Source of the DNA: Methylobacterium aerolatum
GTDB lineage: Bacteria > Pseudomonadota > Alphaproteobacteria > Rhizobiales > Beijerinckiaceae
Assembly: GCF_022179085.1 (NCBI RefSeq)
Contig: NZ_BPQE01000018.1
Coordinates: forward strand, 1 to 64,000
Length of the DNA: 64,000 nucleotides
Direction: 5' to 3'
Part shown: positions 27,636-36,442 of the stretch, piece by piece
How positions within the stretch are numbered: position 1 is the stretch's first letter
Layout of the letters: each line of letters begins with the position of its first letter
The notes under the pieces: model-generated
Told to the model about the DNA's origin: nothing
What the model saw: the letters and a program-made list of their open reading frames with translations, nothing else
Database searches by the model: none
Program-made: the position numbers and the translations under genes

Positions 27636-28844
27636 TCAGGCGGTCGGGGCTTCGGCGTCTCGGCCGAGGTCCGCGTCGGGGATCAGCGTGCCATCCGCAA
27701 CCACGTGATAATCGTGACCTTTCCATGTCACCGCCCCCGATAGAAAGGCACAGGAGAAGTTCAAGAAGGAGAGGATGTCGCGAATCGGCAACAGCCACGT
27801 GGCGTGGGAGGGCAGGCCGAAGGCCCGCTCCACCTGGCGGCAGAGCAGGGCGCGGCAGGCCAGGGCCAGGGCGGCCATGCCGAGGGCCGCCGTGCCGGCC
27901 CCGGGCAGCAGGGCGCCGATCAGGGCGATTGGGAAGGCGTGGGTCACGACCGAGCCGGCATAGCCCGCCGGATCGACGGTGCGGATCGTCCGGTTCCAGC
28001 GCAGTTCGTGGCGCCACAGGCCGGATACCTCGGTGTCGACGCAGGTATGGCCGATGGTGAAGCTCGGGATCACCACCCGCCCGCCGAGGTCGCGCAGGGC
28101 CGCGCCCACGGCGTAGTCGTCCGCGAGGTCGTTGCGGAACCGGCGGAAGCCGCCCATCGCGTCGAGGCTCGCCCGCGTGAAGGCCACCGTCGAGCCGAAG
28201 CACGGCTTGGCGAGGCCGAGGCTCACGCCCATCACCACGTTCGGCAGGAACTGCACGTCGATCGCCAGGGCGGCGAGCTGGCCGATGGGGCCGCGGAAGG
28301 CGGGCACCCCGTGGTACAGGCAGGTGACGCCTGTCACGCCCGGCTGCGCCAGTTCGGCCACGAGGCGGGCGAGGTAGTCCGGCTCCACCACCATGTCGCT
28401 GTCGGCCAGCACGATCACCGGATGGGCGATCGCCTCGGCCATGTTGATGAGGTTCGAAACCTTGCGGTTCGACCCGTGCTGCCGCCCGTCCACCACGAGG
28501 TCGATCCGCGCGTCCGGGTAGGCCGCGCGGAGGGCGTGCACCACGCCGATGGCCGGATCGGCGGTGTTCTGCACGCCGAAGACGATCTGCACCGCGCCCG
28601 CGTAATCCTGCCGGATCACCGTCTCGAGGTTCTCGTAGAGGTTCGGCTCCATCCCGCAGAGGGGCTTCAGCACCGTCACCGCCGGGGGGGCGATCCCGGC
28701 CGGCAGGGCAGGGGCACGGCGGCTGCCGTAACGGGTGACGAACAGGGCCGCCGCCAACCCGTAGAGGCAGCCCGCGCCGGCGATCACGAGGCAGAGCGGT
28801 GACAGCCAGAGCAGCGCCTGCGACGCCAGGGAGGTCCAATCCAT
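27636..28844 (-). CDS. hpnI: Hopanoid biosynthesis glycosyltransferase HpnI
   Basis: GT2-family glycosyltransferase related to ceramide glucosyltransferase. It adds N-acetylglucosamine to bacteriohopanetetrol, the first step toward the cyclitol ether. The 402 residues have an N-terminal membrane helix (about 15-35), VTVLKPLCGMEPNLYENL, the DSDMVVEPDYL metal motif, DDYAVG, and RWNRTIR as the QxxRW-like box. Two or three C-terminal membrane segments follow (about 295-360). ATG 28844 is the natural start. It is placed after hpnM and before hpnJ. Confidence 0.93.
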   Translation of the reverse strand: MDWTSLASQALLWLSPLCLVIAGAGCLYGLAAALFVTRYGSRRAPALPAGIAPPAVTVLKPLCGMEPNLYENLETVIRQDYAGAVQIVFGVQNTADPAIGVVHALRAAYPDARIDLVVDGRQHGSNRKVSNLINMAEAIAHPVIVLADSDMVVEPDYLARLVAELAQPGVTGVTCLYHGVPAFRGPIGQLAALAIDVQFLPNVVMGVSLGLAKPCFGSTVAFTRASLDAMGGFRRFRNDLADDYAVGAALRDLGGRVVIPSFTIGHTCVDTEVSGLWRHELRWNRTIRTVDPAGYAGSVVTHAFPIALIGALLPGAGTAALGMAALALACRALLCRQVERAFGLPSHATWLLPIRDILSFLNFSCAFLSGAVTWKGHDYHVVADGTLIPDADLGRDAEAPTA

Positions 28845-28896
28845 CCGTCGGGTCCGTGAGATGTCCGGCCGCCGACCGCGGCTGAGGGGCGTCGGC

Positions 28897-29505
28897 CTAT
28901 TGGGCCGGTTTGGCGGCGAGCATGCCGTCGGCGCGCTCGTTCAGGAACTTGACCACGGCGTCGGCGCCGCCGCTGGCCAGGGGCTTCGACAGGATCGTCC
29001 GCTGGGCGGCGAGTTCGCTGACGTCGCCGTTCAGGAGCACGTCCTGCACCTTGTCGTCGCCGTTGACCACGAAGTCGACCTGCGAGTCGTCGCCGTCGGC
29101 GGCGGTCACCGTGGTCGGCACGACGCGCTGGGCACCGCGCGTCTCCACCTTGGGCGTCACTTCGAACTTGCCCCCCGCCGCCCGGCCGAGGCGGCTGGCA
29201 TAGGTGACGTTCAGGCTGCGCTTGAAGGCCGCGATCACCGCCGCCTGCTGCTCGGAGGTGAAGCCGCCCCACTTGGACCCGACGGCGATGCGGGCCATGG
29301 CGGGAAAGTCGAAGGCCCTGTCGAGGGCGGGGCCGAGCACCTCCACCCGCGCGGGGAGGGGCCCCGCGCCATCCTTCACCGCGCCCGAGAAGGTGGCGTA
29401 GAGGTCGCCGACGGTCTTGATCGCTGCCTCGTCGCCGGCCCGGGCGGGCGCGGCGAGGACGGGAACCAGCAGGAATGCGGCGGCGAAGTGGCGAATCAGG
29501 CGCAC
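28897..29505 (-). CDS. hpnM: Hopanoid-associated MlaC/Ttg2D-like periplasmic protein HpnM
   Basis: Exported 202-residue protein of the toluene-tolerance Ttg2D/MlaC family, whose relatives carry lipids across the periplasm. The signal peptide is LIRHFAAAFLLVPVLAAPARA. The body includes DLYATFSGAVKDG and ALDRAFDFPAMARIAVG. The start is GTG 29505, with aaggag 8 bases upstream; it overlaps the end of hpnL by 10 bp in another frame, so the two are coupled. A role in hopanoid transport is inferred from the family and the operon. Confidence 0.9.
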   Translation of the reverse strand: MRLIRHFAAAFLLVPVLAAPARAGDEAAIKTVGDLYATFSGAVKDGAGPLPARVEVLGPALDRAFDFPAMARIAVGSKWGGFTSEQQAAVIAAFKRSLNVTYASRLGRAAGGKFEVTPKVETRGAQRVVPTTVTAADGDDSQVDFVVNGDDKVQDVLLNGDVSELAAQRTILSKPLASGGADAVVKFLNERADGMLAAKPAQ

Positions 29506-30602
29506 TTCTTCAACTCCTTGTCGTCCATCCGGGCGACCATGCGCGGCGGGGCGTAGCTGTAGAACGGGCCCAGGGTTGCCGGGGGCGGCCGCCGACCCGG
29601 CGGGACGGCCTCCTCCCGCTCGGGCCCGGCCTCCTCCTCGCCGCTCGCCCGCAGGCGGGACTCGATCCGGTGCCACAGGAGCAGGCTCGGCAGGCCGACG
29701 CCGAGATCGGCGAAGCGCTTGACGAGGGAGAGGGCAAGCGCCGCCTCGGCGGGGATGCCGAACAGGCCGCACAGGGCGATGAGGCCGCCCTCCTGCGCGC
29801 CGAGGGCTCCGGGCACGGCGAAGGCCGCGCCACGGACAGCCTGGGCAAGGCTCTCGATCACGAGGGCCTGCATGAAATCAACGGGATAGCCCATGAAGTG
29901 CAAGCACAGGTAGACTTCGAGGGTGCCGACGATCCAGCCTCCGAAATGGATGGCGATCGCCGCCGTGACCCGGCCCTTCGCACCGTAGAGGCGGCGCAGG
30001 CTGTCGTAGAGCTGGTCGATGGCGCCGAGCGCCCGCCACTCGCGGCCGGAGGCGAACCGGGACAGCAGGGCCTGGATGACCCGGTGACCGGCCCTGCGCT
30101 GGATCAGGTAGAAGGCGGCCAGCGCCGGAATGGCCAGGGCCACACCCCCGCCGACGGTGCGGGCCACCGGCCCGTCGCCGTCGAGCCAGACCAGCAGGCC
30201 GAGGCCGAGGATCGTGAAGAGAAGCTGCGTCACCGCCTGGGTCATCAGGTCGACGAACATGCTCGCGCCGGCGAGCGCGCCCGGCACGCCGCGCTTGGCG
30301 AGCAGGCGGGCGCCCACGAAGTCACCCCCCACCGTCGCCACGGGCAGCAGCGTGTTGATGCCCTCGCGCACGAAGCGCAGGGAGATGCAGTCGCGCAGGC
30401 GCGGCCGGGGGCCCGCCGGGAACACGACGTGCCAGCCGAACCCCGCCCAGGCGACCGCCACGAATCGTGCGAGCACGACGAGGAGCGCGCCCCATCCGGC
30501 GCTGACCACGGCGGCCGACACGTCCTCCAGCCCGGAGGACGCGAACAGGCCCACGACCGTGCAGAGACCGGCAATCGAGGCCAGTGTCGTGAGACGCTTC
30601 AT
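29496..30602 (-). CDS. hpnL: Hopanoid-associated membrane protein HpnL
   Basis: Polytopic membrane protein of 368 residues from the lysylphosphatidylglycerol synthase transmembrane-region (AglD/HpnL) family. About eight hydrophobic helices lie between residues 5 and 320, with the conserved NTLLPVATVGGDFVGARLL and GALGAQEGGLIALCGLFGI segments. The C-terminal 50 residues are charged and cytosolic. Its function is not established; hopanoid or lipid movement is likely. ATG 30602 is the first gene start of the hpnL-M-I-J-K operon and faces the amidinotransferase gene across 213 bp. Confidence 0.92.
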   Translation of the reverse strand: MKRLTTLASIAGLCTVVGLFASSGLEDVSAAVVSAGWGALLVVLARFVAVAWAGFGWHVVFPAGPRPRLRDCISLRFVREGINTLLPVATVGGDFVGARLLAKRGVPGALAGASMFVDLMTQAVTQLLFTILGLGLLVWLDGDGPVARTVGGGVALAIPALAAFYLIQRRAGHRVIQALLSRFASGREWRALGAIDQLYDSLRRLYGAKGRVTAAIAIHFGGWIVGTLEVYLCLHFMGYPVDFMQALVIESLAQAVRGAAFAVPGALGAQEGGLIALCGLFGIPAEAALALSLVKRFADLGVGLPSLLLWHRIESRLRASGEEEAGPEREEAVPPGRRPPPATLGPFYSYAPPRMVARMDDKELKKCA

Positions 30603-30815
30603 CTTCGTCTTTCAAGCTCGCAAATGGCTTGATGCGGGAAATCGGTCACGGTCGCGGCGGAAATAGGTCCGAACGACCCCGACAAGCACTTCCGTCACGT
30701 TGCAGCATGGATGAGCCCTGTCTATCACCCGTTTGCTACACCGAGGGGCAAAGCGGCGGGGGTGCTCGGCACCCCATTCGAGAGACCGCTGAACGTCGCA
30801 GAAGGACCACACGTC
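30603..30815. promoter_or_regulatory. Shared divergent promoter region of hpnLMIJK and the amidinotransferase
   Basis: A 213-bp gap between the divergent starts. It is AT-richer than its flanks, particularly 30600-30730. Ribosome site agaagga stands 10 bases before ATG 30816. No clear operator was found. The shared region makes common control of the two transcription units possible. Confidence 0.6.
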
Positions 30816-31991
30816 ATGGACCGCGAATCACCCATCACGGCCGCCGAGGCCGTGGACGACACGTTGCGTGCCGACGGTTTCGCAGGCCAGCGCGAACCCG
30901 CCATCCCTTCCCCGCGCTCGCCGGTCATGGCGTGGAACGAATGGGACCCGCTGGAGGAGGTGATCGTCGGCTCCCTCGAAGGGGCCACGATCCCGACGCA
31001 CCACCTCACGGTCATCTTCAACCTTCCCCGGGCGGCGCAGCCGTTCTACCGCCTCGCCTCCGGCTGGAAGTACCCGAAGTTCATGAAGAAGCTGGCCCAG
31101 CAGGAGCTGGACAACTTCATCGGGATCCTCGCGGGCGAGGGCGTGAAGGTCCGCCGGCCCGATCCGGTGGACTTCTCGAAGAAGTTCAAGGCGCCCCGCT
31201 GGACTTCCCGGGGCTTCTGCGTCGCCTGCCCGCGCGACCCGTACCTCGTCATCGGCGACGAGATCATCGAGAGCCCGATGTGCTGGCGCTCGCGCTACTT
31301 CGAGGGTGACGCCTACCGCTCGCTGTTCAAGGAGTACTTCCGGAACGGCGCCCGCTGGACCTCGGCCCCGCGGCCCCAATTGACCGACGACCTGTATAAC
31401 TACGACTACCGGGTGCCGAACCTGAAGGCCGGCGAGCCGATGCAGTTCACGGTCAACGAGTTCGAGCCGGTCTTCGACGCGGCCGACTTCGTGCGCTGCG
31501 GCCGCGACCTGTTCGTCACCCGCTCGAACGTCACGAACCTCATGGGCATCGAGTGGCTGCGCCGCCACCTCGGCTCCGGCTTCCGCATCCACGAGATCGA
31601 GAGCCGCTGCCCGCAGCCCATGCACATCGACTCGTCCTTCATGCCTCTGGCGCCGGGCAAGGTGCTGGTGAACCCGGACTACGTCGATATCGAGCGCCTG
31701 CCGGCCGTGCTCAAGAAGTGGGACGTCCTCGTCGCCCCGCGCCCCGACCCGGTCGAGGGCTTCATGAGCAAGATCTCGATGTGCTCGCCCTGGACCTCGA
31801 TCAACGTGCTCGCCATCACCGAGAAGAAGATCGTCGTGGACCAGAGCCAGCCGACGCTGATCAAGGCCCTCAAGGACTGGGGCTTCGACCCGATCCCGGC
31901 GCCCTTCCTCAGCTACGGCCCCTTCGGCGGCTCGTTCCACTGCGCCACCCTCGACGTGCGGCGCCGCGGAGTGCTGCAGTCGTACTTCTAG
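30816..31991 (+). CDS. Amidinotransferase (glycine / inosamine-phosphate amidinotransferase family)
   Basis: Transfers the amidino group of arginine to an amine. The 391 residues match the AGAT/StrB family: WNEWDPLEEVIVGSLEGA at the start, FEPVFDAADFVRCGRDLF, the catalytic His in QPMHIDSSF, and the catalytic Cys in GGSFHCATLDVRRRG near the C-terminus. StrB-type members act on aminocyclitols. The start is set at ATG 30816 because agaagga precedes it; the frame is open back to 30711. It is divergent from hpnLMIJK, whose products make an amino-cyclitol ether of bacteriohopanetetrol. Guanidine-bearing cyclitol ethers are known from Methylobacterium, so guanidinylation of the hopanoid headgroup is the favoured role (inference). 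Confidence 0.92.
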   Translation: MDRESPITAAEAVDDTLRADGFAGQREPAIPSPRSPVMAWNEWDPLEEVIVGSLEGATIPTHHLTVIFNLPRAAQPFYRLASGWKYPKFMKKLAQQELDNFIGILAGEGVKVRRPDPVDFSKKFKAPRWTSRGFCVACPRDPYLVIGDEIIESPMCWRSRYFEGDAYRSLFKEYFRNGARWTSAPRPQLTDDLYNYDYRVPNLKAGEPMQFTVNEFEPVFDAADFVRCGRDLFVTRSNVTNLMGIEWLRRHLGSGFRIHEIESRCPQPMHIDSSFMPLAPGKVLVNPDYVDIERLPAVLKKWDVLVAPRPDPVEGFMSKISMCSPWTSINVLAITEKKIVVDQSQPTLIKALKDWGFDPIPAPFLSYGPFGGSFHCATLDVRRRGVLQSYF

Positions 31992-32000
31992 GAGCCTCTC

Positions 32001-32110
32001 CCCTCCCCCTTGCGGGGAGGGGCAGGGGGTGGAGGTGATGCCGGAGAGTTCGCAGCGGTGCCTTCTGCGCCACCCCCATCCCTAACCCCTCCCCGCAAGG
32101 GGGAGGGGGA
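32001..32110. repeat. Family B inverted-repeat element without a gene (MITE-like)
   Basis: Two arms, 32001-32037 and about 32072-32108, are inverted copies beginning cccctcccccttgcggggag, and each arm is itself palindromic at its tip. They enclose about 34 bp without coding sense. The arms match the ends of the DUF559 cassette at 43977-44475. It lies between the amidinotransferase stop and the convergent hydrolase, where the hairpins could also stop transcription. Confidence 0.88.
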
Positions 32111-32139
32111 CAACGGGGAGGGGCAGGAGAATAGCCTCG

Positions 32140-33138
32140 CTACCGCCCGATTCCCTCGATCAGCGCGGCGTTGAACGCCTCCGGCTCCGACATCTGCGGC
32201 GCGTGGCCGGAATTGGGGAATTCCACCAGCCTCGCGCCGGGGATGGCCTTCGCTGCGGCCTTGCCGAGTTCGGGGTAGTTCCCGAGCGTGGCGCGCCGGT
32301 CGGCGGGGACCATGTCCTTGCCGATGGCGGTGTTGTCCTTCTGGCCGATGATCAGCAGGGTCGGCACCGCGATCTGCGGGAAGCGATAGACCACCGGCTG
32401 CGTGACGATCATGTCGTAGAGCAGCGCAGAGTCCCAGGCGACCGCCTCCTTGCCCGGTCCCCGGTAGAGCCCGGCGAGCATCTCGACCCAGGGCTCGTAG
32501 CGGGCCTCCCAATGGCCGGCATAGTAGGTCGCGGTCTCGTAGGCGCGGATCGAGTCCGCGCTCGTCTTGAGGTCGCGCTGGTACCACTGGTCGAGGGAGA
32601 CCGGCGGAAGGCCCTTGGCGCTCCAATCCTCCAGCCCGATCGGGTTCACCATCACCAGCTGCTCCACCTCCTTCGGATAGAGCAGGGCGTAGTGGGCGGC
32701 GAGCATCCCGCCCGTCGAATGCCCGACGATCACTGGCCGCGTCACGCCGAGCTTCTCCAGCAGGGCGTGGGTGTTCTCAGCCAGTTGCCGGAAGGTGAAC
32801 TGGTAGGCGGCGGGCTTGCTCGACTTGCAGAAACCGATCTGATCCGGGGCGATCACCCGGTAGCCGGCCCCCGTCAGCGCCCGGATCTGGCCCTCCCAGG
32901 TGGCCGCGCAGAAATTCTTGCCGTGGAGCAGCACCGCCGTGCGCCCGTTCGGCGTCTCCGGCCTCACGTCGAGATAGGCCATCTGCAGGGGCTGGCGCTG
33001 GGACGTGAAGGTGAACCGCTCCACCGGAAAGGGGTAGGCGTAGCCCTCGAGTTCGGGGCCGTAGGCCGGGGCGGGGTCGGCCCATCCGGGCATCGTCGCG
33101 GCGAGGAGCAGGGTGAGGGCGAGGGCGGGACGCGACAT
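32140..33138 (-). CDS. Secreted alpha/beta hydrolase
   Basis: Exported esterase/hydrolase of 332 residues. A signal peptide (MSRPALALTLLLAATMPGWA) is followed by the alpha/beta fold: oxyanion region VLLHGKNFCAATW, nucleophile serine in GHSTGGM, acid loop after LLIIGQKDNTAIG, and catalytic histidine in FPNSGHAPQM. ATG 33138 was chosen because it begins the signal peptide; the upstream frame is Arg/Pro-rich. The substrate is unknown. It is not obviously linked to the hopanoid genes. Confidence 0.88.
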   Translation of the reverse strand: MSRPALALTLLLAATMPGWADPAPAYGPELEGYAYPFPVERFTFTSQRQPLQMAYLDVRPETPNGRTAVLLHGKNFCAATWEGQIRALTGAGYRVIAPDQIGFCKSSKPAAYQFTFRQLAENTHALLEKLGVTRPVIVGHSTGGMLAAHYALLYPKEVEQLVMVNPIGLEDWSAKGLPPVSLDQWYQRDLKTSADSIRAYETATYYAGHWEARYEPWVEMLAGLYRGPGKEAVAWDSALLYDMIVTQPVVYRFPQIAVPTLLIIGQKDNTAIGKDMVPADRRATLGNYPELGKAAAKAIPGARLVEFPNSGHAPQMSEPEAFNAALIEGIGR

Positions 33139-33278
33139 AGGGGCCTCGGGGACGGGGTTGCCACGGCGTCGTCGCGGGAGCGAGGACGGCGGCGGTCGGC
33201 GGTAGACGAACGCTACCGACATCGTGCACGGGGCCGCTTCGTCCAGTATGCTGGTCCCCTCCGCGCAGGACGCCCCCG

Positions 33279-33770
33279 ATGCCCCGCTCCCTTTTCGCCG
33301 CCTGCCTGATGGGCCTGGGCCTCGCCACCCCGGCGGCGGCGGCCGACCCTTGCGATGTCCTGACCGCGAAGGTCATCCGCGTGACCGGCGCCTCGCTCGC
33401 CGGGCGGACGGGGGCCTACGCGGTGTTCCGGGCGCAGGATGCCGAGCGCATGAGCCTCGATTGCCGCAACCCGGCGCGGATCACCCTGGCGTCCCTGGAT
33501 CGCGAACCCGCCAGAGCCTACTTCGCCCTCGTCGGCCTTGCGGCGCGGGCGCTGACCGGGGCGGATGCGGCCGAGGCCGAGGTGCTGGCCCTCACCCTCC
33601 ATCAGGACAGCCTGCTCGCCGACGCCCCCCGGCGGGGCGGCACCGGGCCGACGCTCATGCAATGCGAGACCGGGCCGCGCACGGATGCGCTCGCCGGGGA
33701 CCTGACCGTCTGCCGGGTGGTGCCGGCCAAACCGGTGATCGGGCTTTCGCATCGCCGCCGCGCGGGCTAG
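33279..33770 (+). CDS. Hypothetical exported protein
   Basis: A 163-residue protein with a clear signal peptide (MPRSLFAACLMGLGLATPAAA, cut before ADPCDV). The mature part has four cysteines (ADPCDV, LDCRNP, MQCETG, TVCRVV) that could form two disulfides, and no recognisable catalytic motif. It ends 9 bp before kdsA and is probably co-transcribed with it. Confidence 0.75.
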   Translation: MPRSLFAACLMGLGLATPAAAADPCDVLTAKVIRVTGASLAGRTGAYAVFRAQDAERMSLDCRNPARITLASLDREPARAYFALVGLAARALTGADAAEAEVLALTLHQDSLLADAPRRGGTGPTLMQCETGPRTDALAGDLTVCRVVPAKPVIGLSHRRRAG

Positions 33771-33779
33771 ATCCGCCCC

Positions 33780-34631
33780 ATGTCTCAGCCAGATCCCGGC
33801 GCCGTGGTACGCGTGCGCGACACCGCCTTCGCCAACCACCTGCCGCTGGCGCTCATCGCCGGCCCCTGCCAGCTGGAGAGCCGCAGCCACGGGCTGGAGA
33901 TCGCCGCCGCCCTCAAGGAGCTGGCGGCCGGGCTCGGGATCGGACTGGTGTTCAAGTCGTCCTTCGACAAGGCGAACCGCACCTCCGGCACCGCCGCCCG
34001 CGGCATCGGCCTCGCCGGTGCGCTGCCGATCTTCGCCGAGATCCGTGAGAGCCTGGGGCTCCCCGTCCTCACCGATGTCCACGATGCGGACCAATGCGCG
34101 GCGGTGGCGGAGGCGGTGGACATCCTGCAGATCCCCGCCTTCCTCTGCCGCCAGACCGACCTGCTGCTCGCCGCTGCCGCCACGGGCCGGGCGGTGAACG
34201 TGAAGAAGGGGCAGTTCCTCGCCCCCTGGGACATGAAGCACGTCGCCGCCAAGGTGACGGAGGCCGGCAACCCCAACGTCATCGTCACGGAACGGGGCGC
34301 CTCCTTCGGCTACAACACCCTCGTCTCGGACATGCGCAGCCTGCCGATCATGGCCTCGGTCACCGGTGGCGCGCCCGTGGTGTTCGATGCGACCCACTCC
34401 GTGCAGCAGCCGGGTGGCCAGGGCGCCAGCTCCGGCGGCCAGCGGGAATTCGTCGCCGTGCTCGCGCGGGCGGCGGTGGCGGTGGGCGTGGCGGGCGTCT
34501 TCATCGAGACGCACCCCGACCCCGACCGCGCCCCCTCCGACGGCCCCAACATGGTGGCGCTGAAGGACATGCCGGCGCTCCTCGAAGAGCTGATCGCCTT
34601 CGATAAACTCGCCAAGCGCCGGAAGGGCTGA
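33780..34631 (+). CDS. kdsA: 3-deoxy-8-phosphooctulonate synthase (KDO-8-P synthase)
   Basis: Condenses PEP with arabinose 5-phosphate for lipopolysaccharide inner core. The 283 residues contain [57 protein letters not shown] and [18 protein letters not shown], all diagnostic. ATG 33780 gives the normal length. It lies near eno, as is usual in alphaproteobacteria, but here several small genes stand between. Confidence 0.98.
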   Translation: MSQPDPGAVVRVRDTAFANHLPLALIAGPCQLESRSHGLEIAAALKELAAGLGIGLVFKSSFDKANRTSGTAARGIGLAGALPIFAEIRESLGLPVLTDVHDADQCAAVAEAVDILQIPAFLCRQTDLLLAAAATGRAVNVKKGQFLAPWDMKHVAAKVTEAGNPNVIVTERGASFGYNTLVSDMRSLPIMASVTGGAPVVFDATHSVQQPGGQGASSGGQREFVAVLARAAVAVGVAGVFIETHPDPDRAPSDGPNMVALKDMPALLEELIAFDKLAKRRKG

Positions 34632-34643
34632 CGCCAGGTCTGC

Positions 34644-34740
34644 GTGTCCAGAGGGCAAGCCCTCTGGCGGGTGCAGGGCGGCGCCCTGCAAGACCCAGGG
34701 GCCTTGCCCCTGGACCCCACCAAGGGACGCGGTCCTTTGG
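34644..34740. repeat. Family C multi-hairpin repeat, copy 2
   Basis: Four hairpins in a row: ccagagggc/gccctctgg, cagggcg/cgccctg, ccaggggc/gcccctgg and aagggac/gtccttt. It is closely similar, in the opposite orientation, to 54951-55049. It fills the gap between the convergent kdsA and methyltransferase genes and probably serves as a terminator. Confidence 0.85.
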
Positions 34741-34746
34741 GATCCC

Positions 34747-35412
34747 TTATTCCGGCTTCAGCACGTGGATGCGGAGGGGCTGGACGAGGGCGTAGCCTTC
34801 AGCGGTCCGCTCGGCCGCACCCAGGAACGCCCGCTCGGCCGTGGCCCGGTCGGCGCGGATGACGTCGGCCCGGGCCGGATCGACGGCGGAAATGCGGGTG
34901 AAGAACGCCTCGCCATCCGCGAAGGTCTCCCGCCGCTCCACCACCACGTCGCGCTCGCAGGCGTAGCGGCCCGCCGCCACGGCCTGCGCGATGGCGGCCT
35001 GGGCCGCCGCACGGATGTCGGTCTCGTCCTCCACGGGCTTGAGCGCGTCGAAGAACGTGCCCTCCGCCAGGGGCTCGACCACCACGAGGCGGGCGCCAGG
35101 CCCCAGCACGCGGGCCGCTTCGGCGAGGGCGGCGGCCGGATCGGGCACGTGGTGCAGGGAATTCAGCATCACCGCCCCGTCGAAGGCTCCGTCCGGGAAG
35201 GGCAGGGCCTGCGCCGAGGCGGCTTCGAACCGCGCCTCCGGGACGGCAGCCCTCGCCTTGGCGAGGGCTGCCTCGCCGGGATCGATGCCGGTCACGGCCG
35301 CCCCGTCCGCGCTCAGCGCGCGGGACAAGTGCCCCGCGCCGCAGCCGATATCGAGGATCGCCCTGCGAGCGAGGGGAGCGAAGGTCTCGCGGATCAGCGT
35401 CAGGGCATCCAT
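34747..35412 (-). CDS. Class I SAM-dependent methyltransferase
   Basis: A 221-residue methyltransferase of the UbiE/type 11 kind. Motif I is ILDIGCGAGHLS, the acidic residue after strand 2 is in VTGIDPGE, and LNSLHHVPDP with ARLVVVEPL completes the fold. The start is ATG 35412; a TTG at 35427 is an alternative in the same frame. The substrate is unknown, and no pathway partner is adjacent. Confidence 0.85.
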   Translation of the reverse strand: MDALTLIRETFAPLARRAILDIGCGAGHLSRALSADGAAVTGIDPGEAALAKARAAVPEARFEAASAQALPFPDGAFDGAVMLNSLHHVPDPAAALAEAARVLGPGARLVVVEPLAEGTFFDALKPVEDETDIRAAAQAAIAQAVAAGRYACERDVVVERRETFADGEAFFTRISAVDPARADVIRADRATAERAFLGAAERTAEGYALVQPLRIHVLKPE

Positions 35413-35488
35413 CGGCGCAGGCTCCAACCGCGCCCGATTCGCGGCGCCCGTCGTTTATGGACCTGTCGCGCCCGGCGAACAGCCGACC

Positions 35489-35749
35489 TCACGGGCCCGC
35501 GCATTTCCGCGAGGGCGGAGCCACCGCGCAGTTGAGCAGGCATTGCTGCCGCTCCGTGCAGAACCACGACAGCGACCCGCTCTTCAGGCACTCGCCGCCG
35601 CAATGCCGGTAAGGCCCCCCGTAGAGCGGCCGGACATAGACCGCATCGGTCACCGTCCGCCCCGGCGTGGACGGCGCGGGAAGGGCTTGGCCCGCGGCGG
35701 GCAGTGCCGCCGACACGAGGATGAGGAGGAGAAGACTGAGGCGCCGCAT
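35489..35749 (-). CDS. Small cysteine-rich exported protein
   Basis: An 86-residue protein with a strong signal peptide (MRRLSLLLLILVSAALPAAG). The mature part holds six cysteines (HCGGEC, WFCTERQQCLLNC, RKCAGP), suggesting disulfides. No family was recognised. ATG 35749 begins the signal peptide; ATG 35764 is an alternative. Confidence 0.65.
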   Translation of the reverse strand: MRRLSLLLLILVSAALPAAGQALPAPSTPGRTVTDAVYVRPLYGGPYRHCGGECLKSGSLSWFCTERQQCLLNCAVAPPSRKCAGP

Positions 35750-36066
35750 GGAAGGGCCGAGCATGGAACGGGGCCCGATCAAGGGCCCCCGGCGGGCCCG
35801 TGTCGATTAAATTGGCGTTCAGCATCGGAACCAGCATTGGGCTCCGCCCATCGCCTCCTGCAACGTTGTTGCAAGATCCCGTTTCGACACAGCGCAGCTT
35901 GGAGGGCGGCCGAGGCCGTCACGATTGATGACAGAGTGGCCATTCTGCTCATGAACGGCCGTTCATGGACGGGATTAAGGGAAATTCGGGCTCAGAAATC
36001 TCGGAACCACTGCCTGACCGCCCACGTTGTTGAGGCATAATCGATCAGTGATCGAGAAAGGATACG
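35750..36066. promoter_or_regulatory. Control region with two perfect palindromes upstream of the Gly/Tyr-rich protein
   Basis: A 317-bp gap between divergent genes. It contains tgcaacgttgttgca at 35859-35873 and the 18-bp catgaacggccgttcatg at 35950-35967. Both are perfect inverted repeats and AT-richer than their surroundings. They could be operators for the gene at 36067 or the small divergent gene. An aaagga ribosome site precedes ATG 36067. Confidence 0.6.
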
Positions 36067-36378
36067 ATGCGTAAGCTTGCTCTCATCACCGCCGCCGCCT
36101 CCCTCGCCGTGGGCAGCATCGCCGCCACCAGCAGCGCCGAGGCGCGTCCCTACGGCTGGCGTGGCGGTGGATATGGCCACCACGGCTACTACGGTGGCGG
36201 TCGCCGCGGCATCGGGACCGGCGCTGCCGTCGGCCTCGGGATCGCCGGCCTCGCGGCTGGTGCCATCGCTGCCGGAGCAGCCCGTGACGCTTACGGCTAC
36301 AACCGTCCCGCTTACGGCTATGGCTACGGTGCTCCGGCCTACGGTTACGGCTCGGGCTACTACGGTTACGGCTACTAA
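36067..36378 (+). CDS. Exported Gly/Tyr-rich small protein
   Basis: A 103-residue protein with a signal peptide (ALITAAASLAVGSIAATSSAEA). The mature part is Gly/Tyr/His-rich (GGGYGHHGYYGGG) with a central Gly/Ala hydrophobic stretch (GTGAAVGLGIAGLAAGAIAAGAA) and a tail of repeated Gly-Tyr. Such proteins are common in Methylobacterium and have no assigned function; surface or stress roles are possible. It is monocistronic and followed by a terminator. Confidence 0.75.
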   Translation: MRKLALITAAASLAVGSIAATSSAEARPYGWRGGGYGHHGYYGGGRRGIGTGAAVGLGIAGLAAGAIAAGAARDAYGYNRPAYGYGYGAPAYGYGSGYYGYGY

Positions 36379-36396
36379 GTTTCGGACCTGACGATG

Positions 36397-36428
36397 AAGG
36401 GGCGGTCGGCGTGAGCCGGCCGCCCCTT
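36397..36428. terminator. Bidirectional hairpin terminator between the Gly/Tyr-rich gene and queF
   Basis: aaggggcggtcggc and gccggccgcccctt pair over 14 bp with one mismatch around a gtga loop, in the gap between convergent genes. Confidence 0.75.
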
Positions 36429-36442
36429 CGCGTGTTCGCTTC

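Noticed and set aside
30612-30812. A 66-codon minus-strand frame in the hpnL/amidinotransferase gap
   Set aside because: No recognisable protein features and it would occupy the shared promoter region.
32140-33138. Alpha/beta hydrolase as part of the hopanoid or amidinotransferase unit
   Set aside because: It is convergent and separated by the family B repeat; no functional link is visible.
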